Source: Lepidodermella squamata
Taxonomy: Eukaryota; Gastrotricha
Direction of reading: 5' to 3'
NCBI GenBank assembly: GCA_047495785.1
Contig: JBLDXI010000023.1
Location: forward strand, 372,001 to 436,000
DNA length: 64,000 nt
Part shown: positions 33,549 through 46,091 of the stretch, piece by piece
How positions within the stretch are numbered: position 1 is the stretch's first letter
Layout: each line of letters begins with the position of its first letter
Position numbers and translations under genes: made by a program
The notes under the pieces: generated by a model
The model's database searches: none
What the model was told of the DNA's origin: nothing
What the model saw: only the letters and a program-made list of their open reading frames with translations

Positions 33549-35751
33549 ATGAGAAGCTTAATGCCAATTTTCGTGGCTGCCATGATAATGTGCTGCTTTT
33601 GCGATACGCAGAACAAGACGCGACTAAGAATTCTCTACTTGACCCCTATAGCCTACGTCGATCCTAAAATTGTGCATGCCGGTGCCATCGTTAGACCATA
33701 CGTAACCGAAATCATAAACTCTCGAGGCGATATTTTGCAGGACTATCAAATCCAATTGGAAGTTCGCGACGAAATGGTGGGAATGCGAGCAGTGAATGAG
33801 CTGTTTGCTTTCCAAAGAGATGAGCAGGGTCTGCAGTCGCCTATCATTATCGGACCTGGTATTGCGTCGAGCTGTAAATCAATCGGCCCAGCACTGCACC
33901 ACCTCAACTTGGTTTCCGTCTCAACGTTCTGCAAAATTTCTGCCTCATATCGGAACATGTTTCTATCACAGGCGACATCCGAAGCTACAGAGAGGACAAT
34001 GCTCAGTTTCGTGAAAAATGTTGGCAACTGGACGAGGTTGGCTCTAATTACGAGCAGTGATTCAAACGACTTTACATCGGCTTTATCTTTTCATGACAGT
34101 GCAATCTTAAACGGGATCGAAGTCCCATTTTTCAATTTAATGAATGATGTGACTCAGGATTTCATTGACTCGTTGAAACAGTCCGGGCTTAGAATTATCG
34201 TCATCAGTATAGCACTCCCTGACCTGGTCAGTCGTTTACTTTGCGAGGCTTACAAAGCTGGGCTCACAGGCCCTCGATTCGTTTTCATGCTGGTTGCTTC
34301 AGCGTTTTCATTAACGCCCACTCCATCATGTCCTTTAGCTGTATTGCTAGAGCAAACCAGGCAGTCTTTTTACATCGAAAATTTGCCGAAGGCGGGTAGC
34401 AACGACTCAGTCAGTGATTTGGGCGATACAGTTGCAGAATTCGAGCGGTACATGACGCAGGCTACAAAAATGTTACCGGAAGAGTATCTCACATCTTTCG
34501 TCATTCATTCCACTTTGAGTAATGTCTTGTTAGCGCTGAATGAAACTGACCGTCGGCTGAAAGCTGAGTTTAACCTATCTCTGCGCGACTACCCTAATCA
34601 GCCTGAAATTGTAGCTAGGACAGCGAGAAATGCCGTATTATCACTCGAGTACAACACGCTCAGGGTTGGAAAGACGTCATACGACAAAAACGGCCAGCTC
34701 CTAGGTGGTATTCAAACAGTTATGCAATGGACGAAATCAAGAGGCAGACGAAATGTTTTTCTTGCCCAACAAGGTCTTAGTGGCAATGTATCGCTGAAAC
34801 CCACCGGCTGGAAAATTGACTGGATTAACGGCTCACCTCCCCGAGATCGACCATTGCTCCGTAAATTGAACGCTCGAGTTTCGCTCGCTTTCAAAGTTGT
34901 CGTGTCGTTATTTATCGCCTCAGCGTTATCCATCGAAATTTCTGGCATCGTTGTTATCACGCTGAAGAAATTCATTCGCTATCGATTGTCGAAAATAATT
35001 AGCCTATTCGGATGTATTATTCTTACCACGTCCTCCTCTCTGTTCGCCGCGGAGAAGGAGAGAAACAGGGATCGCCTCGTATTACCTGTTAGGTTTCGGT
35101 CTAAGTATCGTCTGCAGCTGCTTTACGTCACGATTTCTTGTCTTACGATCTGTTTTGAAAAATTTAGGCAAGGGGATAGTTTATCTCAGAGCACAGTCGG
35201 TGATGTCCAGCATATCAAGCCGTGATCAGATAAACGCGATTCAACTCGATTCTAAAATGTACATGAAAATCGACAGGCTCACAGCGAAATCCGGAGCAAT
35301 ACTCGCTATTCCTAGTTTTGGACTAGTGATAGCATGGGCGACTGTTCAAAACGTTGATTGCCGCGAAGAGACGATTTCCCGGAGATACGACGAAGTATTG
35401 GACGAAAAAGAAGAAACTTGGTTTGTTAAATGTACCCAATCGACTTGGCCAATATTGGCCGCTTTTACCGCCTATCAGATGTCGCTTCTCATCGCCGGAA
35501 TAATGGTTGCATTTAAACTCAAGCAAATATCTGGTGTTGCTAAAAATTGTCGCGAATTTATGACATCTGTCGTTTCGGTGCTAATAAGCGCGTCTATGCT
35601 GCCTGTAGGGGTCCTCATTGGTTATACGTTAGCTGCGAATCCGGTTGATCAGCAGTCAGCTATCAGCCTGTTGGTTGTGATGTTTTCCTTGGCGTTGTCG
35701 GCGATCTGTCTTCATCCAGCCGTCACTCGTAAAAAATTAGGAATTATTTAG
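33549..35751 (+). pseudogene. GABA-B-like receptor, frameshifted (receptor G)
   Basis: Plus-strand, intronless paralogue of the receptors at 4617-17990. Reading from MRSLMPIFVAAMIMCC gives signal peptide, Venus-flytrap domain (RLLCEAYKAGLTGPRFVFM), PPRDRP, TM1 and TM2 to about residue 507 (AAEKERN). There, near 35069-35071, two bases are missing relative to paralogues and the frame runs to a stop at 35225. The correct downstream frame (SYYLLGFGLSIVCSCFTSRF onward) is open from there to 35751 and carries TM3-TM7, ending RKKLGII. A single lesion: recent pseudogene, a truncated soluble or 2-TM product, or a base-calling error. Confidence 0.8.
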
Positions 35752-36753
35752 GTAATCCAGAATTGTATTGGACACAAGAGTATACTGTCCGTTACTATTC
35801 GGGATAATGAAACGCTGGTTGTTGCCGTTAAAGTTGACTCTAAAAAATGGTACGATTAATAATATGTTTGCTTTAAGTATGTAATTTGAATATTATGAAT
35901 TATGAATCAGAATTTAGAATTTCAGCTCGAATTCTTATTTATCCACAGCGCCGGGGCAACCTATATGAATTACCAGATTCAACGTTACCTGATAATATCC
36001 GTGATTATCCGTACTCAAATCAGTCACCAGGAAAACAAAAAATTAAAACTTTCGCCTGGAAAAACCACTACAGAAAATAATGACTGGCTGAAAAATTCCA
36101 TGCAGAATCTTTACACGTGGTATGCAAAATGCAAATGACTGGCTGAAAGATTCCATGCAGAATCTTCACACGTGGTATGCAAATGCATGGCATAAAGATT
36201 CCTGGTTATTTTGTTCGCTTACGTTGGCTTACAGTTTGCCTTGAAGATGTCGCTAAACACTTCTATTCCGATCTCTGTTCGCCTCCCACTCTTCGTAAAT
36301 TTTCCAGTACTAAAATGGCTTACGCGGTCCCATACGATTCTTTAAGGGATGCGCCAACACGCTTTCGATATAAAGTGAGGCTTAAAACAGCTAATATGCG
36401 TGTAGTTTATTTCTCTGACTTGGAAAAAGTCTCCCATCAAAGAAAAAATATGAACGAAATAGTGAGAACAAAAAACAGTTGCCTTCTTTGTTGCTTTGTG
36501 GTAAAAATCGCTCAGTGATAGACAGGCGACCAAGGTTCGAACCCCATCTCATTAAATTTTTTTCCAGCCCGAAACAACAGACCTCTTACAACGTTGGTTT
36601 ACTAGAAATAATAACAAATACAAAAACATTCGAGTTTGTGAACGTTTAAAAATGAAATTGTAATAATAAATAAAGCTGTGCGGATTTCTTTGTGTTATGC
36701 GCAATGAAATGACTGTTTGTGCGCACTCTTTAAGACTTGGAAGCAGTCATTAA
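35752..36753. other. Intergenic with short tandem duplication
   Basis: A unit of about 54 bp (AATGACTGGCTGAAA...CACGTGGTATGCAAA) is repeated twice at about 36079-36186. No gene is supported. Confidence 0.45.
36492..36548 (+). other. tRNA-like sequence lacking an anticodon arm
   Basis: GCTCAGTGATAGAC resembles a D-arm and A box; GGTTCGAACCCC resembles a T-loop and B box about 14 bases later. As with the sequence at 25449, no anticodon stem-loop lies between. Likely a relic of a tRNA-derived element. Confidence 0.3.
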
Positions 36754-37610
36754 TACAGTGTAACCCGGATTCTCCGACCCTCGATTTCCCGTCTTGTGGG
36801 ATTTCCCGCCAGGTTTTTCGTGGAACCAGACGATGTCCATGCAAAATATCGAAAAATGGCGGAGATTTCCCGTCAGTTATTTCCCGTCAATTTCGGATTT
36901 GTTAAGTATTTCAAATAAGCTAGGCCATAAAAGGGGTCAGGAATCCACACGGGTCTTACATGTTACTTGAAAGTGAAAGATCTAGTGTCAGAATGGCGCT
37001 TTCTTGAAACGGTTTTGTCTGATTCCGCTACGCTTGGCCGACTACTTGGCCCTTGGCCATTTTACGAAAAATTTCGGTTACTAATGGACAGAGCCCTGTC
37101 TCTCAAGGGAGCGATTTTCGGTCCCCGTTATAAAACTCGAGAAAGGGAGTCGTCGCCCCCCTTGAAGTTCACGTCTCATACAAACCAGATGCCAAATTAG
37201 ATATCAAAAAAATTATCTTTAAATGGGCGTTACTTCGCGATTTGGTGATATCCCTTAGAAACATTTTGCAATTTTATAATTAATTATGCAAATGAGTTTC
37301 GAAAATGAAAGAAACAAGATTTTTTCCTCGAACCTTTTGCTGGTAAATTGTTCTTGTTTCCTGTTTTTCTCAAACTCATTTGCATAATTAATTATAAAAG
37401 TGCAAAATGTTTCTACGGGATTGACAGATAATAAAGGCGAAAGGTGTCTCGGAATACTTGGAATACTGATTTATCGTCGAAAATGCTTCAAAAACGTTGA
37501 AAATCAACTCGTAACTCTAAAAATACGCTAAATTTATTTCACGTCGATTTGGATTTCCCGCCAGGATTTTCGTGGAACCAAAAAAGACGGAGAATCGGGG
37601 TTACACTGTA
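36754..37610. mobile_element. Tc1/mariner-type MITE (857 bp)
   Basis: TACAGTGTAACCC at 36754 and its complement at 37598-37610 begin inverted repeats of about 25 bp (continuing GATTCTCCG). A second inner pair (GATTTCCCGCCAGG, TTTTCGTGGAACCA) appears in direct orientation near both ends. No transposase; it carries a nested palindrome at 37252-37419. Confidence 0.7.
37252..37419. mobile_element. Palindromic MITE nested in the 36754 element
   Basis: Two arms of about 48 bp, starting CCCTTAGAAACATTTTGCA and ending with the near-complement, share ATAATTAATTATGCAAATGA. The whole unit could fold back on itself. No coding capacity. Confidence 0.7.
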
Positions 37611-37615
37611 ATGAT

Positions 37616-37697
37616 TTCCCGAATATAAGCCCAGGCGGCACTACAAAGAACGTCAAAGTGCCGACAAAGAGGTGCCGCCTGGGCTTGTATTTGGGAA
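37616..37697. repeat. 82-bp foldback hairpin
   Basis: Arms of about 26 bp with two mismatches contain AAGCCCAGGCGGCA (37627-37640) and TGCCGCCTGGGCTT (37673-37686). It lies directly beside the 36754-37610 MITE. Confidence 0.65.
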
Positions 37698-37974
37698 TTC
37701 ATGGTATTCAATATTTCATGAAGACCTCGCACAATTTGCGCAACATTTAGGCTGTGATAAAAAACAGATCACACCTGTTCAAGTGGAGCAGGCATAGCCT
37801 TTTAGTTATATTAATATCCAGGCTTTCTTTCTCAACTAATAGTGGGCGACGGACAGCAACGCTTAAAACAAACAAACATAGGGCCTAGCAACACGTCGCG
37901 ATTCTTATCGAAATAACCTTTACGCCGAAATCGCTGAAATACAGAGTGTTACATTCTGCTCGCGCAATAAAATC

Positions 37975-39594
37975 ATGAAGATTCTCCCAGTTTTCTTCAC
38001 TCTCTACGTCACGTTGTTCGTAAGCCTGACTCTTCAACGTAAGTTCATACCTTTTAAATCTATGCACAAGTAGCTGAATTTTCTTGTAGAATGCTCTCCG
38101 CCGTGCGAGGAAAGAGGAGGACTTTGCAGCTCAGCCAACACATGTCAATGTCTAGCTAGATTTAGTGGAGATAATTGTTCCCAGGGTAGGTCTCATTCAA
38201 TAATCATCTGCAAAGTCTCCTATTTTATGTTTTACCTCGACTTGAAGTGATCGCGCCAATAGTGGCTCCGGCAAGCTACATCTCCAAGTACTCCTACGTT
38301 GGCGATGGATATTTTAGTAAGAAATTGTATCCCTTCAACCGAGAGAGAACTATCGATATAATTGTTACAGATGCGAACTGGCGTTACACCTGCAACAAAA
38401 ATTTTACAGTTCTCGGGTCCGCAAATGACATTTATCTCGTTTCGACTGGTCAATCGACATTTGCTTCATTCATTAATAAAAACGTGAATTGTCATAATTT
38501 TTGAACAATTAAGGCTCATTCCCCTGCTATGCCAGTATTTTGATCTGACTGATTTCTCGATCAATGTGACAATGCAGCTCGACGCGCCTGTCGGCAGAAA
38601 CACTGACTTTTACACAATCAGCGTTCTGTCGAATTCAACGATGACATACGCTACACCGCCAACAGTATCCAACATGTTCAACAGTTCGAACTACGCCGGA
38701 TTCCTGTTTCGAGTTGCGGGTTACATGGCGTCGTATCAAGTTATCTCATCGCCAACAGCGACCACGGTTGATATGTCCAACTTCGTTACGATGCCGAAAG
38801 CTTCGTTGAGTCTTAATAACATCAGAGGCCGCCACCACGTCGGCATTGTTGTTAGGGGTAGCAAAATATGGGTGGACATGTGTACGAATTCTTCTTGCAC
38901 AGCGGTGTTCAACGCTCAATCATTGCCTGGTGTCTTATTTCCGATTGCGGACGCTACCATGGAACGGCCTGTCATCGCTGTGACTGCGGTTAATAACGGC
39001 TGCTATGATCCTGTCAGACTCTACGATTTGCGGGTCTATAATCTAGGTAAATTTCTCGTCTGGATTATGAGGAGGCTCGATAAATTGAGGAGGCTTGGAA
39101 TTTCTTCAACATTTTGAGCTCTAATTTTAGGTTAAAAACTCATGTTTCAATTTTTTTTTTCGTACCAGCTACGATAAACTGCAATCCTGGTTGTGCGAAG
39201 GGAATTTGCATTGGTATCAATATCTGTTCATGCAATAGAGGTTGGACTGGCCCGCTCTGTGATAGACGTAAGTATTAATTAATTAATTAATTGACACAAA
39301 TTGCTCCATCTAAATATGCCTCGAATTTATCACTAGAAACTTGTGGCTCTACAATTTGTTCGCGCGACGCTTATTGCAAATCGGCGGGCAAATGTGAATG
39401 CTTCAACAAGTGGAGAACTGGCCCCGATTGTTCTCAAGGTAGGAGACAGCCAGCTTTCATCTAGATTTGGGTAATGTTGTCACTGGATAGGTCTTTGTGA
39501 TTGTAATAACTCGAAGCGATGTTTTGCGATGCTTTGCGACTGCGATGATGGATTGCAGCGTCGCGACTGCAACGATAAATTGGCAGTGTATTGA
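37975..39594 (+). CDS. Secreted EGF / laminin-G-like protein
   Basis: Seven exons with GT-AG introns: 37975-38038, 38090-38185, 38248-38483, 38536-39046, 39169-39267, 39337-39438 and 39491-39594. The phases join to 403 residues. Exon 1 encodes a signal peptide (MKILPVFFTLYVTLFVSLTL). Exon 2 is an EGF-like module (CSPPCEERGGLCSS...CQC). Exons 3-4 form a concanavalin/laminin-G-like domain of about 245 residues, recognised by HHVGIVVRGSKIWVDMC and the closing RLYDLRVYNL. Exons 5-7 are three Cys-rich EGF-like modules (CNPGCAKGICIG...CSCNRGWTGPLC; CGSTICSRDAYC...CECF; a shorter last one). No membrane segment, so it is probably an extracellular adhesion or recognition protein. The exact donor of exon 3 (GTGAAT) is the least certain join. 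Confidence 0.75.
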
Positions 39595-40127
39595 CATTCC
39601 CTTTTATATCAGCTTCCAGCTTCCTGATCATCGCTGAGGATGCTGAGACTCCTTATCTAAAATTTGAGTTTTCTATTTCGTTCTTCATAACTGATGAAAA
39701 TCCTATCCATTGTGATTTAACTCTGGCGAGACTCCCGTCACAACGATTCTTGATTAACACTTAACCCTCAATAGGAAAGACAGGAAAGACTTGATAATGA
39801 AATTAGCATCAGTCTCTAAAGATGAATTAACATCTTTTGTGGTATAATACGCAGCGAAAATTTCGTAACGTGTAAATAAATTTGAATGCGATTTTTTTGT
39901 GACGACACATCAAGTTTTTAAATGAGTGCAGACGTGCGCCCGCCATATTTCAGCAAGCCGAGTCATTGATGGTGAATGAAAAATTTAGCAACAAATCGCA
40001 CTGAGAATACTTGCTCCATTGACGTGATCGCCTGAGCTATGACATGAAAGGCTTTGGAGACAAAAAATAAATTAGATTTTCGTCTTACAAAATAGCGAGG
40101 AAATAATATCAGGCTGTATATCTAGCC
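39595..40127. other. Intergenic, no gene seen
   Basis: Spacer between the EGF/LamG gene and the NB-ARC gene on the same strand. Presumably contains the promoter of the latter. Confidence 0.4.
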
Positions 40128-43100
40128 ATGACAAGTGGAGGTGTGAACAGCAACAAGTTGGGCCCACGGCTTTCAGTCGAGCCTTTCAACACGCGTCAAA
40201 GGACATACGACGCCATGATACCCGCTACAGTTGACCACTTTCTAGTTGAAAAAATAGCCGAGATAAAATCGACCGAGAGCAACAACCAGCCAATGTTCAC
40301 GTTCCAGGTCAACAACGCGCCTGTGGATTCGCGGAAAAATCAATCGAAAATCAAACACTCGCCTGAGTTGATCGATCGGATTTTGAAATCGATTCAGCTC
40401 ATATGTCGCGACGACGAGGCGGAGCGGAAAGCTGGGTTATTGGTGATAACCGGCGATGAAGGCGTTGGCAAAACGTCGTTGCTAGCGAAATTGGTGAATG
40501 ATACGGCGAATCATACGTTCTTCTTCTACGATTGTAAACTTCAAGCGACCGAGTGGTTCAATTGCTATCAATGGCGGAACTACCAGAGCTTGACGTCTGG
40601 TGACACTAAACTGTCGTTGAAAGGTTGGTAAATCTACTTAAATTGCTAAACTTTGAATTCTAATTCCCAAACATTTTACCTGGAAAAAGAATTTCCGGAG
40701 AAATGATGCGGAAAAATCTCAAAAGTTCACATGAATTGCAATAAACCTTGTTTCGCCTCATTGTGGAAATTTTGGCTTTTTAAACTTCGAAACATCTAAA
40801 TTTCGCTCCTCTGAATTTCAAGGTGAAATATCGGCTCCGGGTAAGTGATTATAGGCTATCGAATCTCTATGAATTGTAGTATTTAGCCATCCCTGTTTCC
40901 TTACAACCTTTAATGAATCTCATATGTCTCAGCCTTATCAAATAGTCACTGAACAGCAGCTTGCAGCACTTCGATAGATGTAGCTCTTTAAAGCTTGAAA
41001 CCGAATTTTAACAAGCTAATTCGAACAATGCACACTTTTTCAGAACAAGAAGATGGTTTCAAGGCAGCTTTGGCAAACTTGACGAAATCTGGAGTGAAAA
41101 CTGAACATCACGAACGCGTCTCCACGTTATACATTTTCGACGATGTTTACCACTTGTCTCTTATCGAATTGATCAAACGGAAAATCGTGGACGACCTGCT
41201 CATGCCCTGCGTTGTGCTGGTCAGGTCCCAAGACGCCAGAGCTATGCAACTGATCCCTAAATGGAACCGCCTGATCACGAAAATGGAAGAGCTGCCCCGT
41301 TTCACGAATATCCAACTTGCGCAAATGTTGTTGGCTAGCAAGAAATTTTCGTTCGAACGGCAAGATACTTCGCTGCTGCGAGAGCTTGTCAACGAATGCG
41401 ACGGCTTGCCAAGGCCTCCGTCGGCTTTGATCGCGAAACGATCTTCTCGACCGCCGAAGCAGGCGGTTGATTTGTCTCAACGTCAGAATCGAACACCGTC
41501 AGTTGATACAGCAATTCTGAGTGGGAACTTTCTGAATCGGCAGGATGGTGATATGAACGCGTTTTCTCCCCGCCTTCATGGGTTGGGGTCGATTTTTGTC
41601 ACGCAGGCGATTGGGCTGAATGCGGTGAATCGCGGCTATACGGACATTGCGGCGACTGCCTCTTCTTCGACCCGAGCTACACGTCAGGGAACAACGCCGC
41701 AGTTGGAACTGAGGTAACATTTAAAAAAATTCCCACATATGGTTTACCGGATGTTATTCAGGCTGCTCAATGTTCCGGAGTATCAGTTCCAAGGAGCTGC
41801 TTACTACCCACGCCAAGCCGAGGAAGAACGCGTACTTCAAGCTATTCGCCGAGCTTGCTCCATCTTAAGCCCCTCAGATCCAGGCGAGGATCATTCGTTG
41901 GGACACGCCGTAACCGCCGTCTCAATCAACGGCCCCAGTGGAGTCGGCAAGTCAACCCTAGTTTCCCACATTCTCAACGACCATAGATATCAAGCTAACG
42001 TGCTGCAAAAGTACTGCAAGCTTGATACAGTCATATGGTTAAACTGTGGTCCCGATGATTCATTAGCCGCTATTCTAGAGGCCTTTGAAGAGCTTATGAA
42101 ACAATTAGCCGAAACGATTCGTGGCCAATCAGCCGAGTCACTTTCTTCAAAATCAAATTTTCGAACGTCGAAGAAGCAACGGCTGCTCTTCACAATTGAC
42201 GATTTCCCTCATACAAATATAGACCAAGATCAATTGGTCAGCAATTTGAAGCCGCTAGCCGAGAAAAACAGCTGTGTCTGCGCGGTTATTCTGATAAATT
42301 CAGCTTTGGAGAAGGCTCGTCCACCTGCGATTTCATCTTCGGGCTACGCCATCTCGATCGATCGAATGTCGGACTGGCAGCTTGTTGATATGTTCGAGAC
42401 GGTTTACTCGCTGAAGGACAAACTTCACGCCACGCATCACCTTCTCAACTTGGCTAATCAAAAAATCTGCGGTGGCTTGCCTATCATCGCTAGTTTGATA
42501 TCTAGCATACTGAAGCACCACAGTTGCGACCTGAAAATTTACAAAAATATCGCGAAATTGGGCGTAGCGACCGCGGGTGCCTCGAAACAAGCTAAAATTA
42601 GCTCTATCATTACGAAATTATTTGAAATGGCAATGTCATGCCTTGCAGATCGGGATTCATCGCTTGAGAACACGTTCAATACCTTCATTATGTTCGAGGC
42701 CGGTGAATCGATAAGCGTCGAAGTCGACCTTGCCTTTTTATGGCAGAAATCAGTGGAGGAGGCTGATGTTATTTGCCATATTTTCGAGTCTTTGGGCCTT
42801 TTGACGAGATACGAAATCAATAATGGGGAACACCAGCCGAGGCATGTCTTCGTCCAAGTTCATCCGCTGATTTTCCCGGCAGTTTACGAACGGCATATTC
42901 AGCTAGCGACGACGTTTGCCTCGATTTCAATGTCACGAGCTCGGCTGAATATTCTGTTGAATCTATTGCACGATCGAGGGTTGACATTCACACAATACAT
43001 CGACCTGGGTTTGAAGTCGAATCAGCGAAATCTGATTGATAAGATTTTGCAGCTGCTATCGCCGAGGGATATTCACGACATCGTGATTGCATCGAAAATT

Positions 43101-44902
43101 CCACCTGCCTTGCAGCCGCAAAGTGATTTCAACTCGCTCGATATAGCGACTGATGTTCAGGGCTGGACTGGGATCATGCTGACGGCGAAATACGGCCATC
43201 TTGAGCTGTTGAGGCAGCAAATCATGGCTTTCAATGACAATCTAGCAGTTCTGAGAAAACGTAAGTTAGCTTGACTTATCTCTCGCTTAGAAGGAAGAGC
43301 AATAGAAACGAAGGCTCAACTAATCCTAGGTGCATAGTCCAAAATCATAGTCCAAATTCCCACATTTTCGGTTCCGCGCTTCTATCCCCTCCGCCCCCAC
43401 CTGTAACCTCCCTAACCAGTATCCCTTTTTATTCCTAACCTCCCTTCCTTTCACCCCTTCCTTCACTATGATTCCGGCTTTTTCTGATTTCCTACTTTTT
43501 ACTTACTCTTTCATTCTTCTTTCGTTGGATCTCTAACTTAAAGTTTTGAGCTTTATCCTCACCATTTGAGTTTCGCTTGATTTATCTACATTTTAATATA
43601 TTTTTATTGTATTTGACAGTTGTTGCTAATCAAGAGAACGAACACGGAATGTCTGCCTTGATGATGGCAGTCAAAAACAATCAGTTCGACACAGCTCGAT
43701 TTCTTCTCTCTTTTGACTACGACCCAGAAGACGACTTGAAGCCAACAGCCAGCTCATTACTAAGAGCACAAAACGTATTAGGCGAAACTCCTCTCATGGT
43801 CGCAATAAACCAAATCGGCAACAAACTGGTGTCGAATCAAAGCCTTGAAATGATTAGATTGCTGATAAACAAGAGTTCCGACCCTGAAATTCTGAAGCAG
43901 GTCGATGGTAACGGAGACAGTGTTCTTGCATTGACAGCTGCCTACAACAACATGACCGCCCTGAAAATCATAACATCAAGTCCTGGATTCACCGACGATT
44001 CGCATCTCGTGATGACGATTCAAAACCTTGTCGGAGAAACTGCGTTGATGAAGGCGCTTCAAGTTAAGGACAAACCAGTTAGCATGGACCTCATTCGATG
44101 GATGTGTGAGACCTGCTCGGACGTGCTTCGTTACGCCGATTACCAACATCGTTACCCTCTTCACGTCGCGAACAACATCCAAGCTGTGAGCTACCTCTAC
44201 GAAAAATGGCCCGAGGCTATGACAATGAAGGATAAGAAGGGCCGGACCCCTCTTATGTCCGCGATTTTGAATCACGAGAACTACGACAAAACTTGGTTTG
44301 AGATCATCCGATTCTTCATTAGCCACTCGACGTTGGGGGATTTGATGCTGTGTTCGGCTAATTCAGGTCGAACTGCGTTAATGTTCGCCGTGGATATGCG
44401 GCAATTAAACACGGTCCAGTTTATGCTTCAAACAGCCTCGAAATTACCGAATGGGGTTAATTCTTTACTGAAGCAGAAAGATTCAGATGCGAAATCAGTT
44501 GTCGAACGAGCGATCGAGAACTACTGCCTGGAAGAATGTTCGCATTCCTGTCAAATTAATCACCAGAATCAAATCGCGATTTTGAAAGAATTGTTTGAAG
44601 CGTTCGTTACGAATGGGGACAAGGAGAGTGGCGAGGCTTTGAAGGTAAAATTGGGGGAAATTGTTCATGCCAAGTTGGAAGAGTTTGGCGGGAAACATGA
44701 ACGTGATTCCGGCCATCATTCGAAGCTGAACCACAGTCACATGGCATTTTTGGAACAACTGGCTAAACTGTTCGTCTCCACGCCGAATTTGGCAGCTACC
44801 ACAGAGACGCAAACTGTTGTCGAGCCGGAGAATCTAGAGACGCATCCTGCTTTTGAGCAACAGCCGTCGATACCAGTTGAACCGCCAAAGCCGGAACATT
44901 GA
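40128..44902 (+). CDS. STAND NTPase: tandem NB-ARC modules plus ankyrin repeats
   Basis: Four exons (40128-40623, 41044-41713, 41762-43260, 43620-44902); the phases fit and give 1315 residues. Module 1: Walker A GDEGVGKTS (about 109-117), Walker B LYIFDDVY (about 192-199), VVLVRSQD resembling the sensor strand, and a GLPL-like ECDGLPRPP (about 281). A low-complexity linker follows (about 290-385). Module 2: Walker A GPSGVGKST (about 446), Walker B LLFTIDDFP (about 530), CGGLPIIASL as GLPL (about 625), then a winged-helix-like region ending FVQVHPLI in the MHD position (about 754). From about 855 on, divergent ankyrin repeats (GMSALMMAVKNNQFDTARFLL, GETPLMVAI, GRTPLMSAI, GRTALMFAV), then a His/Pro-rich tail. 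No N-terminal death, CARD or TIR domain is seen. The class acts as nucleotide-driven oligomerising switches in immunity and cell death; the role here is inferred. The first intron donor (GTTGGT) was chosen by phase. Confidence 0.8.
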
Positions 44903-46091
44903 AACTGGCCGTTTTATTGATTACCCGAGTGAATTTCTTAGATTTCGAAAGTAAAAGGCGATAGACACTGAAGACTGAAGACAAATGTTGATCATGCAAA
45001 AATAGATGAATTTTTTTAATGCTAAATTTTATTCAAATTTGAATATCAAGCTTCTTCACTGCTTTCATGGAGTCAGATGGCTTTGCACTCAGTGCTTTGG
45101 ATTTGATTTGATTTATACCATATTTTCACTGATTTAGATTTGAAATGATTGATTTATGGGGAAAGCGTTTTAATTTGATTGATTTTGATTTGATTGAGGG
45201 TTCAATCGAAAAACGTGATATCGGGAAGCTAGGATCTTTCCCCTATTTTGAGGGAAACTCGCTTCAGAAAGGTACAGTAGTTTCATATTAGCGTTATTTT
45301 ATCCATTTCTTGACATTTCGAAGCACCAAACTTCATGAAAATCTAGATGTTTCGCGATTTATTGTGATTTATAGGTGCCAATGATTTGATTTGATTTGAT
45401 TGATTTTGTCCTGGAAAATTGGGAAAATGATTGATTTTGATTGATTGAAGAAGGTCTGTGATTTAAGCTGTAAATCTAATCAAATCAAATCCAAAGCTCT
45501 GTTTTTACTTTTCCCCGTTTTGAAAATTAGACGAAAATTAGGAAATTACAAAATGAATTTCGAAAATTAGACTTGAAACCTCGTAGCAAATTATGTTAAT
45601 TCTTCCCCTCAACGACTGAAATGCTATTCGCAAACTATCGACTGATAGTGACTGATTAGAACTTTAGGAAACGTTCAACGCGATATAGATTGTATTGCAT
45701 TTGCTCAGTTAGTCAACAACTTCTGTCGTATTGAGCGGACGAATTCTCAAATATGATCTCCATGGCAAATTTCTTGGTAAACGTGATGCAGTGGTGCGGG
45801 GATGTATGGCATGTGTAAAGCACGCATTGCCGTGCGTTGCAGGTAATTTGATTTTTCATCTCAAGGAATTTTTTCTGTAATATTTCATGGCACGCTACGC
45901 TATTGTATAAATTTTAGTACAGAAACAAATTCCTTAAGATAAAAAACCCTATTACCTGTAGAAGGGCTAACAACGCACGGCAATGCGTGCTTCTAATTTT
46001 TTATTGCTTAATGATACCTTGAAATGTTTACAGTCAGTGTTGCTTCAAGTGAATTTCACTAATTTCAACAATCTCCATGTGTAAAAACACA
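44903..46091. other. Intergenic with GATTT-rich repeat and inverted repeat
   Basis: 45090-45490 is rich in imperfect GATTT/TGATT repeats. At 45817-45992 an inverted repeat has arms containing AAGCACGCATTGCCGTGCGTT and its complement. The part just upstream of ankB resembles sequence upstream of ankD (about 63190-63380), so the duplicated unit includes the 5' flank. Confidence 0.5.
45095..45490. repeat. Imperfect GATTT-type simple repeat
   Basis: Many repeats of TTGATTTGATT and TGATTGATTTT interspersed with unique sequence. Confidence 0.5.

Noticed and set aside
36177-36518. 113-codon plus-strand open frame
   Set aside because: Starts inside a tandem duplication and runs into a tRNA-like relic; low coding character.
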